Shown here: positions 34,100 to 43,889 of the stretch, piece by piece
Layout of the letters: each line of letters opens with the position of its first letter
Position numbering within the stretch: position 1 is the stretch's first letter
Assembly: GCA_033064195.1 (NCBI GenBank)
Contig: JARBJD010000325.1
Coordinates: 1-64,000 of the forward strand
Length of the DNA stretch: 64,000 nt
DNA from: Blattamonas nauphoetae
Lineage: Eukaryota > Preaxostyla > Oxymonadida
Reading direction: 5' to 3'
The notes under the pieces: model-generated
What the model was told of the DNA's origin: nothing
The model's database searches: none
The model's input: the letters and a program-made list of their open reading frames with translations, nothing else
Position numbers and translations under genes: made by a program

Positions 34100-34920
34100 A
34101 TCACCACAACCCGCTCGTCATCCTCCCTCGATTCGAACTCGCTCTTCTCGCGTCGCAGCTGCTCCTTCTCCTCTTCCAGCCGCTAAAGGCGTGCCCGTTC
34201 GGTGTTCTGTTTGATCAGAAGCTGCTCTCGTCTGTCCTCGTCCGTTCTCCTCAGGAGCTACCGCTTGTGCTCGACCTTGAGGCGCTTCTCCCGCTGATCC
34301 GCTACTTTCATCTGCACCACCTGCTTCTTGGAGACGCGTTGTTTTCACCCTTCTTTCTCCTTTTTTCCTGTTCTGGCGAGCGAGCCAGCTGGGCAGCGCG
34401 CATCTTCATTCCCAGAGCAGCCAGCTTGTCTTTAGCGGCGGAGAGCACCGACTCTTCCTCCTTCTTCAGATTGTTGAAGCGAGCCACCATTCTCTTCTTG
34501 GCTTCCTTCGCTTTCTCTTTCAGTTCCTTCGCTTTCGTTTCGGCTGCCGATATAGCTTCCTTTTCTTCTTCGTGTGCATGCTCGATTTCTTCCTTTCCTG
34601 TCTTCCACATTTCATCGCTTTCCTTCTTCAGATTCGCTGCGTGTCGTTCAGCTTCGTGTTTGATCGTCTCTGCCCTTTGCCGGAACTCGCTGCTTGTGTG
34701 TTCGAGATCCTTCCTTTACTGTTTCATCGACTCTGCCTTCTTCTTCAGTTCTTCTCCTTGCTGCTTCAGCCTCTCTCCGTCTTGGTTGTACTTCTCTTCA
34801 GTCGCTTTAAGGTCATCGATGCCCTTCCGAACTCGTTCTTTGGCATTTTTGCGAACCGTCTCAAAATCATTCAGACGGCCCATTTCGGCGGTTAGACCTT
34901 CTGTATCGCCTCCTTCCCTA
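34100..34920 (-). pseudogene. captured coiled-coil gene segment in E3
   Basis: A long Lys/Glu-rich coiled coil runs from about 34,920 down to 34,100 (TEEKYNQDGERLKQQGEELK, EMWKTGKEEIEHAHEEE, KEKAKEAKKRMVARFNNLK, LEEEKEQLRREKSEFES). It contains three in-frame stops (TAA near 34,715; TAG near 34,260 and 34,185), each where Gln would fit the heptads, plus one frame change near 34,330-34,360. It is probably one gene with the Cys-rich segment just upstream. No family is recognised. It is clearly not transposase, so it is cargo. Confidence 0.5.
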
Positions 34921-35039
34921 CTTTTGTGCGATTGTTCGCTGGTGATCGCATTTTCGCGTCAGACAGACGAGACATGGACGGCTTGACGAACTCGTCTTTG
35001 CAGCTGAAGTAGCAGCCATCAAATTCGGAAATGCAGAAC

Positions 35040-35825
35040 GGCATGTTGTGCAGTCAGCATTTTGACATCCAGTTTGAGCCGACGGAGTCTTCATCGTCTT
35101 CAGTTATGGGAGTGTCCTCGTTGCCATCCCGAGATTGGAGAGGACGATTCACAGCAATGGTTTGGTTCGTGTTGCTCTTTTGCGAGTTTTCCTTCACATC
35201 GACACACTTTTGAGTGCAGAAAGAGTCCAGCGACACCTGACACGACATGATCGTGTTGGTACAAGTTCCGAGGCACGTTTCCAGCGATGCATCCGTTTCC
35301 CGCACCATATCAGCAAAGTGGGCATCGATTGGCGAAGAATGTGTGGTGTTTAACGTTGTGTTGTCCCGTCTGGTCGTGTTTGTTGCGTTCTGCACAGCAG
35401 CCGAATAGAAGGACGAGAAAGTCTGGTTTTTGTGTCCCCCAAACTTCATCAGGCAAAGTGTGTCGCATTCTGATACGTGCTTGCCGCATTCCGACGCCTT
35501 GTCCATCATACAAACGTTGAGTTACTGGTTCACATCTTGCGACTCGCTCCGTGCATGCGAGCATTCATCGATGCATTCTGACGATGACAGAGCCAAGCAT
35601 TTCTCTGCATTTTGTTTGCAGGCGTTGAGACACGCGTTGGTTCCCTTGTTTGAGATGGACTCGGATTCGCATTGGATGAGGCAATCCTCACGCTCTGGCA
35701 CACACTGTTGGATGCAGCCGGTGAGGCAGGAAACACACGCAGAGTGGTCGGTCGATGAGGAGCACACGTTGTCGAACTTCTCCTGGCATTGATCCACACA
35801 CATCAAAATCTGGGAAAGGAGAAAG
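35040..35825 (-). pseudogene. captured Cys-rich gene segment in E3
   Basis: A Cys-rich sequence with recurring CxxxC spacing (CVDQCQEKFDNVCSSS, CVSCLTGCIQQCVPERE, CLNACKQNAEKC, CLGTCTNTIMSC). It resembles helical hairpin Cys motifs rather than EGF or zinc fingers. It begins after a good splice acceptor (TTTCCCAG at about 35,820), so introns came along: DNA-level capture, not retro-copy. A TAA near 35,522 and a TGA near 35,051 interrupt the frame, and similar protein continues after both. It precedes the coiled-coil segment on the same strand and was probably one host gene with it. Function unknown. Confidence 0.5.
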
Positions 35826-36039
35826 ACGGAGCGGGGATGAAGAGAGGTGAATGTTAACGAGAATAACGAAAGAAATTAATTCGAACAATATCCACAAATG
35901 TTCGAGAGGGGCAATTTCCCTAAAATGGGTGTGAGGCATACACGACGAACACTCCGAATCAAAATCCACTGAAAGTGCCAGATCTTGTGTCTGTCTGCGA
36001 GAATTGACAGGACATTGGAGGAGAGGTTGACTGTCTTGC

Positions 36040-36290
36040 CGGATTCTGTAGGGAAGTGACTCTTCTGGAATCGTCGGAGAGAACAGGATTTGTGTGTGTA
36101 TTCGAACCAACCTCACATCTTCTCCTGTTTCTTTATTCTCACTCCGTGTTCTATTCCTTATCTTTGCTTCTTCAGCTGATGGAATCTGCATCTTTCTTTC
36201 ACTCATCCCCTTCTGACTTCTTTCGTCAGCTGCAAGCTTCCTGAGCACGCTTTCCTTCTCATTTTCGAGATATCCGACTACCATGTGCAC
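36040..36290 (-). pseudogene. possible first exon of the gene captured in E3
   Basis: A charged open stretch (VVGYLENEKESVLRKLAAD, MQIPSAEEAKIRNRTR) lies upstream of the Cys-rich segment on the same strand and could be an earlier exon. The splice junctions cannot be fixed with confidence. Confidence 0.3.
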
Positions 36291-36716
36291 TGTGGAAAAA
36301 ATGTAAGAGTTAAAAGAGGAGAATACTGTGAAAGATGAACACTCTTATGAGATGAAGACGAAGGAGGGATCAGAGTTGATACCATAGAGGTTTCAATCTA
36401 AAATAGATGTGAGGAGGAGAAAATGAACCATTTGTGTAACCGCTTCCGATTAAAGTTTTCGTTTAAGCCAAATTTCGCGAGACAGTCGTGATCCATCCTG
36501 TCTTTTTTTCCGGCGAGCAGAAACAATGGAAAGAAGGTTCCCAAACGGGATCAGTTAGTAAATATTGACTAATATATCTGCTTGCTCGCCGATTTCTCGA
36601 TTATAGAATGTTTTTTATTGAGTTGCTGAGATCTGACCCTTTTACTTATTCTCGGGTGACACTGACCGGCACTTTTGGCCGGTCAGCCATGCCTATCAGA
36701 CAAGCCTAAAATTAAA

Positions 36717-38310
36717 AAATTCAAAAATAAATTTTCAATCGTTGTTTAATCATTTGTGACTTTCCGAGACTTCGATTCTGTCATCGATGGGTTCGATCAG
36801 TCTTGTTTGATCAGAGAAAGTACTTCAATGGGACTCGATCATCCCTTCTCATTCCTGACGTCTCTTTACTGTTTGATTTAGGTGTGTTATGCTTTCTTTT
36901 ATCTCATTTGTTCTCTCTTCTTTTTTGCCATCACTTTCTTGTTCTCGATCCTTCACTTTTTTCTGTCTCTCTCGTTCAGGTCCCAAACTTTGTTTTATCA
37001 ACGGTGGTTTCATTTCCAACTTCTTTTCGACAGGTTTGCTCTCTTCTTTAACTCATTCTTTCCTAAAACCTTCTTACGTACCTTCTCTGATCGGACCAAA
37101 CTTGACCTCGAAGATCTGATCAACCGTCGCGTCTTATCGTTTCGAATGTTGTTTCACTACCGAAAATTAACTTGTTTGCTCTTCTCTTTCTTTCATTCTC
37201 TTTTGACACTCTCTTATGACCTCGAAATCACTGATCATCTCAACACCGACGCACTATCACCGCTTACTTTTCGAAAGTGACTTTCACCGAAGATTTTTTA
37301 CTTGTTTGTTCTCTTTTTTGTTTAATCTTTTCCTAAAACACATTTGTGAACTCACATTCGCACTTCACCTTTTGTCTTCTCTTTTTCTCTCTCCACTTCA
37401 CTCTAGTCTTTTCATTTTCACTTCATTCTCATTATCTCTTCATTGTCTTTCACTTTTTTCAAAAATTAAAGTTGAACATGAGTTCTAAAATTTTTGATCA
37501 ACTTTTTGGTGCTCGAAATTTCTCGATCGATCGTCGATTTTGATTCAGAAGGTACACCGCTTTGTTTTACTTTCTATTGACCTTGAATTATTGTTCTTCC
37601 TCTTTTGACTTTCTCATTTGTTCTCTTCTCTTTTGATAAAACTCATTCTCGGACTCGATTTGGCTCTTTTTTTGTCTTCTTCATTCAGGTCCAGTACGAC
37701 TCTTTATACTCTGATTAATGTGGATCTGACTGGAGATTAACCGGTTTGTTCACTTTCTTTGCTCATTCTTTGATAAAAAGCATTGTTGTACCAAATAGAA
37801 ACGCGTGAAAAGTGGAGGCTCCAATCGAGTACATGATCGCGCTTTATCGTTCGCTGAATGTGGCATTGCTGAAATGAATCCGGTGTGCTCACGTTTTTGT
37901 TTTTGTTCACTTTTTAAAATCATTCATAGACTCTCTACAACAGATCCTCACATCTTAGGTACAGTATGGTGTTTTAGAATTCGAAAGAATGTGTCACTGA
38001 AGGATTGAAATTGGTATCCTCTGTTTCCACATTCATTCTTTCTTAAAATCAATTTGTGTACCAGATAAAGTGGACTGAAGAGTGACCATCCAATCGAGTG
38101 AAGCGTTGCTGTTTATGGTCGCAAAGGATGTCTCACAACTGGAACCAAACTGGTATTCTCTTGTTTTTTATTTATCTAATTCTAAAATTCAATTATGAAC
38201 ACAATAGAAACAATCCACAGTGCCCGCTCAATATCAATTCTCCAATTATGTTTTAAGATTCACAAGTATGTTTTTCTAAACTCAGTTCACATTGATTAGG
38301 CGACATTGGT
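36717..38310. other. pyrimidine-rich non-coding DNA
   Basis: A long C/T-rich strand (TTCTCTTT-type runs) contains spurious Phe/Ser/Leu-rich open frames. A loose unit (TCATTCTTT...AAAA...TGTACCA...AGAAA or AAAGTGGA) recurs near 37,765, 38,035 and 38,175. No gene is supported. It may be the decayed continuation of the Polinton-like fossil or a spacer. Confidence 0.4.
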
Positions 38311-38319
38311 TTCGTTCGC

Positions 38320-38700
38320 GCATAAAAGTCATTTTGTGACCTCGATCTCTTCATTTTTACTCTTCTCGTTTCTTTCATTCCTCACTTCACTTTAGTGTTT
38401 GATTGCCACTTCATTCACTTTTGTTTGCTCTTTGTTTGTGAAATTTCGATTCACGCGATCATAAAACTCATTTCTGAACCAGGATCTCTTCATTTTTGAT
38501 CGTCTCATTTCTTTCGTCCCTCACTTCACTTTATCGCTTAATTATCACTTCATTCACTATTGTTTGTTCTTTTTATCCTAAATTTCGATGAACGCGTTCA
38601 TAAAACACATTAGTGTACCTCAATTCTCACTTCATCCATTTCACCATTCACTATCATACTTGCTCACTTCATTGTACCTTGTTTCAATCTCTTTTTGTCA
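38320..38700. repeat. tandem repeat, ~139 bp unit, 2.7 copies
   Basis: The motif CATAAAA, followed by a CTCATTT-like box and CTTCATTTTT...CACTTCACTTTA, begins at about 38,321, 38,459 and 38,599. The first two units are clearly alike over their length; the third is shorter and more diverged. Non-coding. Confidence 0.65.
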
Positions 38701-40419
38701 AATTAAGCAAAAAAGTCAATAACAATGAAGACATAATGATGTGCTCACGAGCGTCAAACGACGGAAAAATGGGTTGTGAAATGAGGTAAATGAGAGAGTC
38801 TTATGAACGGATAAGTGGTGAAATGGAACAAGAAAGATGAGTGATGAAATGTATTGAAATGAGTTTTTGTTAAGACAAACGTGTGGACAAGATATGAGGA
38901 AAAACACGTAAAATCAACTTTATAGAAAAACTGGTGAACGAAAGTGTTAAAAAATTCAACCACTCCCTCCTCGGAAGGTGAGAAAGGGAGGATGATATGT
39001 GAAAACGCATACAAAAAAGATGGTGATTGAAAGTGAGGTGAAAATGTGGTGAATCAAAGGTGTGTGCAAAAAAAGAGGACTAATGAAGTGGGGAAACAGG
39101 AAATCTCAAAAAAGCGTCGCTTGGACGCAAATGCGAAGAATTTAGTAGATCTAACGTTAAAAACGAAAATTGGCAAAAAAGTGTCCGAAGGATCGTGACG
39201 TGAAAAGGTTCATACCTAAAGTCGCCAGAAGGCGTTCTTATCCGATCTAACACAAAAAGGCGTCATAAGAGGACGATTCCTGAGCGAAAGATGATGGAAG
39301 ACAGGGTCCATACCGTATCTCGAAAAATTCGACTCGTAAAAATCCTCAATGGGTCGGATCAAACTTTTTTTCCAAAAAGTGTTTTTTATCGCGAATTTCA
39401 CCTTTCAAAATCGATTTTGTAATTTTAGAAGATGTTTGAGGTGAATTTGAGACATAAAGGAGTGGTTAGTAGCGAAATCTGAAAATCAACTTTTTGCTCC
39501 ATTTTTTGACCACTGTTCGGTACGTAGCTCCACGAATTCTCAACCGATTTTCATCGGGATTGTTTTGATCGACGACTCACATCGTCCTCGACATTTTAGA
39601 ATTTTTTTCGATTTGTTTCGAAGTGGTTCTCAAGTTGGATTCACTGTGTTCGAGTTCTAAAGTGAAAAAACATCGAAAAAAGTGACAACATTTTTGGAAT
39701 ATGACAAAAATTTGCTTCAAAATTGACGCTTAAAATGAGATCAAAATATTGGACATATTTTTAGAATTTAGGCCAAATATTGGCATCATTGAAATGGCCT
39801 AAATTCCTTTTAATACAAGATTTAGAAATGGTCAATCGGAATTGACTTTTCGTTTCTGATTTCAACGACTATTTCAATCTGGTTCCCAAATCGTCTACTA
39901 TACTACTGAGGTTGATCAGACCCCAAATTTGTGGAGTCTGGTCGGCTGATCACAGCTTTAGCCGTGTGATCAGATTGTATCAAAGGTCTGTCAATGGTCC
40001 TCTCGAAATCGTTTTTTCATGATGATGCAGTCATTTTCAACATAGATCGGACGGTTTGTCACCAGCATCCTGCTTAACCTATCCTTTCCACAAACAACCT
40101 CCGCTTCGCTCTGAAAACAATGATAATTTCTCTTTGCTCGGAAATTTGGGTTGTTTTCACTTCATGGAATCATTGTTACCGACGAATTCTCCAATAAAAC
40201 AGAGTAAAACAGTGTTAAACAATGTGGCAAACAAAACCGAATCTGACTGTATTTATGGCGTTTTATCGTTGTCAACGTGATTTGTCATCGGCAGTATGTA
40301 CATTGGCTTTGTGTAGGCTGCTGACTGGTATAATTCGTTTTTTTCATTTGCGACTAAGGCAGAAATCCGAGGGGACGGCATTATTTCCCCCCAATAAACA
40401 CTATGATCTTGCCTGTTTT
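38701..40419. other. AT-rich non-coding DNA, no gene seen
   Basis: The first part is purine-rich on the + strand (GAAATGAG, GTGAGAAAG), the mirror of the preceding pyrimidine-rich DNA. From 39,100 it becomes generic AT-rich sequence with A/T runs. Nothing could be assigned. Confidence 0.3.
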
Positions 40420-40422
40420 AAT

Positions 40423-43008
40423 AGTGCTGTCACCAAACCGCCGGTTTTCAATAAACCGCCTAAAATCGAGATTTTTTCTGAGAAATGTTGTTTTGGTGAG
40501 AAAATAATTCTGCAAAAATTCTGGAGCTAAAGACCCATTATTGGGCTCTGTAGCTTCATACAGTTGGCCTGTTAAGCTGTGTCCAGTCGAGGTGGGATTG
40601 TCCAGTCCAATGTCCAGTCTCCTATTTGGGCGATGAGAGATCTGACCCATGATATTGGTTATATGGCTCCGAACATATTTTCTCCGCAGGGATTGTTAAA
40701 TGAACGATTTGTCGTTGTGTACATGAAATGCACCCCAAATAAAACCAATTGAAAGAAAAAGATATTTCAGTTTACAACTTTGCGAGGATCTGTACTGTTG
40801 ATGTGAGATCTCGTATTCTTGCTGATATCTTGTTAGTTGGGCCGATATGTTCCTTTCCTCCCATGAATATAAAAACGCCGCTGCAGTTTATTCATTCTTA
40901 TCTTTGTTGTGAACGACGTGCTGGGCAGCCACAATCGTAACATGTGCAATGAGGAGTGATGCAGATAACCAACACGGGGAAAGAACTGGAATGAGAGAGA
41001 AGAAAATGAATGAGGCATGCGGAATGACAAACAAGAGAAATGTGGACATCCGGAGGTGTCAACAACAATCTCGTTCAAAAGACATACTGACCCGACCATC
41101 AACCACAGAGGTGAAGAGAATCATCATCGACACTGAGTTTCCCGAAGTTAGAAGAGTTGTGCCGCAGTAACCCAACTCCTTGGAGAAATAGTTCGATGAG
41201 TCACAGACAGCCTTTTTGATTCCGCCAAGACAGTTACGCGGTACTTCTCTGATGAATTGGTTCGAGCACACACAGCGTTGATACTTGTGGAGATGAGGGC
41301 TTGGGTGTGGTTGAGAGTGGACCTAAACATGATACCAAGAATCATCACAATTGCTGTGAATATCCGTCAAGGTATCCAGAATACAAATTCTTGCATTTGA
41401 CTGCAATTCTTTGGAAATATGCGGATGATTCCAAACAGGGAGCAGAGGCGTGTCCAGAACACAATCAATGGTGATCGAGCAGGTCAGCGCTCACCAATGC
41501 GTTTGGACAAATATATCTGGAAGATGAGGAAAAACATGAAAGAGAACATACTGTAGAGGATGAATCTGTGCATACGAGCAGTAGAGATTCATATTCCAAT
41601 GAAAAGAACTCATTCCCCCACATTGTGAGGGAGTCATCATGCAATGAATCTCAGTTGCTATGAGAAGAGAAGAATTGAAAGAATGAGCAGAAGAAGCAAA
41701 CAAACATTGATTAAGACAACAGGGAAGATATAAATGATCACACAGATCATCCCAACGATTGACATAGCCGCAGAAGCGACCTGAATACAGAGAATATCGG
41801 ATTCCACATCATAAATTGAAGAAACTCAAGTAAGTTGATCTCACCAGTGAAAAGTCACGTATCATCGAGGCAGAACTTTGAGGAAAGGATGCGAAACGAA
41901 GGCTGGAACAGAAAGGAATAAAAGAAGAATTTAGAATGAGAAATTCACACATTTGAGTTCAAGCATAGAGATTCGATGGTGATATCAATCGTGGGGTGAG
42001 AGATGTTGTGTCTGGGGAAGAATGAATGAATTCTAGATCTGTTGACTTTGCGTCGCGATTTATGACCCCACGGTATTTCAAAACCGAGACGAAGTCGCCT
42101 AGTATTCAAAAAGTGAGAGAGACATGTGAACATCAAACCGTAATTGAGATGAGGATGTAACTCAATCCCTTAATAGGTGTCGATTGGACAGTCCAGGACT
42201 GGACAGTCCATTGGACTGTCCAATTTTGCCGACTCGTCAAAACCTCAATAAACGGGATGCACTAATTGTGTAGACTTCAGAAAAAAAATTTCAGCGAAAT
42301 GTCCAGTCACGTCCAATGACGTCCAATGGTGGGTGGATCAAGTCGAGATTCACACTTGGCTAAATATGATCAAATTATCTCCATTTCGCTATTTCTTAAG
42401 TGATTATTGTCATTTCTTTGTGAAAATGATTGAATGAGTGAATTGAGGATGAGAGAAGCAAGTCTAAAAATGAATGTCCAATAGAGGTCGATTGTCCAGT
42501 CCAACATTGGCAACGTCCAATCCAATTAACATGCCAATCATACAGTACAATACACACATTTTTTTCAACTTTTCGACGTCATATCTCCACAACCAGTGAA
42601 TCAATTGGCATAAAATGTTTTCCAGATCCTTTTTTGATGATTCGAACTTTTTGGAAAATTTTCGAAAAAAAACTGGGTTTCTGGGAAAATTCCAAAAAAC
42701 CCATATTGTCTCGAAAACACTCACAGAGGCCAAATTTTTCATCTTTTTTCATAAAAATCGTTTTTTGAGGTCTTTATGAATAGAATGCACTTTATTTGGT
42801 TGAAAACGGATAGTTGGTTGTGGGGAAATGACGTCGAAAAATGCACCTTTTTTGTGTGTATTTTACTGTATGAAGCTACAGAGCCCAATAATGGGTCTTT
42901 AGCTCCATAATTTTTGCAGAATTATTTTCTCACCAAAACAACATTTCTCAGAAAAAAAAATCGACTTTAGGCGGTTTATTGAAAACCGGCGGTTTGGTGA
43001 CAGCACTA
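40423..43008. mobile_element. element E4, 2.59 kb, 141 bp TIRs, TAA duplication
   Basis: The left TIR (40,423-40,563) begins TAGTGCTGTCACCAAACCGC; the right TIR (42,866-43,008) is its inverted copy with only a few differences. TAA flanks both ends (40,420-40,422 and 43,009-43,011). A 3 bp TAA (TWA) duplication fits PIF/Harbinger-like elements. No transposase was seen. The interior holds clusters of GGACAGTCCA-type motifs (about 40,575-40,620 and 42,180-42,525), which may be the ends of a second element, and an intron-bearing gene fragment. Confidence 0.85.
41050..42136 (-). pseudogene. intron-bearing membrane-protein gene fragment inside E4
   Basis: The minus strand shows short protein-like exons between good GT...AG introns. 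One exon holds a membrane helix (VASAAMSIVGMICVIIYIFP). The next begins after an intron (GTTTGTTTG...TTCTCATAG) and encodes TEIHCMMTPSQCGGMSS with several Cys. A third has GTATGTTC...TTCCAG, and a further Cys-rich stretch (CSNQFIREVPRNCLGG) lies at 41,271-41,060. A TM helix followed by a Cys loop loosely recalls tetraspanin-like proteins, but I cannot claim the family. The introns show that genomic DNA, not cDNA, was captured. Confidence 0.35.
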
Positions 43009-43011
43009 TAA

Positions 43012-43889
43012 ACAATCCAGAAGAGTGGAAAAGAGGACATGGTCCCCATTCTTTGTCAACATGCACCTTACTTAGAGTGATTTCCAAAGATTTTCGTTCA
43101 AATGGGATTCCTGTGAACACTTTTCAAAGAATAGGCAAGCCATTTTATTTCAAATCAATCCTCGATTCTATGAAACCTGGGTAACTGGACCCAGACTGAT
43201 TGAAAGCATCCACACTAGCGATTATCGCGGATTGTGTCTTTTTTCGTTCTCCAATGAAGTACTCTACGAACAGCGATAATTCCACTCTTATTCTGATTCT
43301 TTTTGCATTTCATCCACAACATTCAACTTCATTTTTCGAAAAAGTCATTGATGGTCGTGATCCTTGATCAAGACCACAACAACATCATAGACTGTCTTCA
43401 CAGGAAACGGACACTATGGTCACCAATTTCTTTTCGTTTCACATATACACGTGTTTTCTCTTCGATTTTTGTGAGGAATCAATCACTAAAACCAGTTTCA
43501 TTGCCAAACGCACGTTTTATCAAAAGAGGTCGAGAAAAAACGCAAGATCCTCCAAACCAATTATTGATAGAAATCAGATAATGGTGGTACTCCACGCCGA
43601 CATTTGCGACATAATAGGACCAAGAGAGTTTTTTTGATTTGTTTCTTCGATTTAAATAATCAAATATATCCGTTTTCTTTGTTACTCTTATTGTGAAAAG
43701 TGAAATCCAATGCCTTAATCACTACTTTTGGGTTGATCAACAAACATTGCTATTATTCTCCTTTTTCATCAACAAATTCGTCTTTCAGTGATTATTTAAT
43801 TCAGAATAAGGAACGAAGCGGGGTTTACCGAAATCCTTCAGAAAGGATCGAAACATAATTTGTCCGTTCCCACCTCTTCTTCGCTTCAC
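43012..43889. other. intergenic, upstream of receptor gene C
   Basis: AT-rich DNA with small open frames of no evident protein character. It contains the 5' region of the large receptor gene that starts at 43,890. Confidence 0.3.

Larger units (their letters stand above)
33513..36695. mobile_element. hAT-like element E3 (3,183 bp) nested in E2
   Basis: It starts TAGGCATGGCTGACCG and ends with the inverted copy CGGTCAGCCATGCCTA. The flanking 8 bp duplication is TCAGACAA (33,505-33,512 and 36,696-36,703), which is itself part of the right end of E2. The subterminal GACCGG-rich block is nearly identical to that of E2 and E1, while the outer 15 bp differ (CATGG versus TTGTC), so it is a subfamily. 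It is non-autonomous and carries about 2.2 kb of gene-derived cargo on the minus strand. Confidence 0.9.
31788..36708. mobile_element. hAT-like element E2, split by nested E3
   Basis: The left end TAGGCTTGTCTGACCGGC (31,788) and right end ...CAGACAAGCCTA (36,708) are inverted repeats flanked by the exact 8 bp duplication AAATTAAA (31,780-31,787 and 36,709-36,716). The element belongs to the same family as E1, with the long GACCGG-rich end on the left. Its own sequence is about 1.73 kb; the rest is E3, which landed in the last ~20 bp of the right end. It carries a captured coiled-coil gene piece and no transposase. Confidence 0.88.

Noticed and set aside
36800-37545. Several overlapping Phe/Leu/Ser-rich open frames that look like membrane proteins
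   Set aside because: They arise from a pyrimidine-rich strand, occur in all three frames and lack conserved motifs or start context.
36717-40419. Continuation of the Polinton-like fossil with polymerase or integrase
   Set aside because: No such motif could be seen; the DNA is repeat-rich and non-coding, so I did not extend the fossil across it.
41059-41271. Tetraspanin gene
   Set aside because: A TM helix and Cys-rich loop are present, but the diagnostic CCG motif and four-helix layout are not visible, so only a generic membrane-protein fragment is called.
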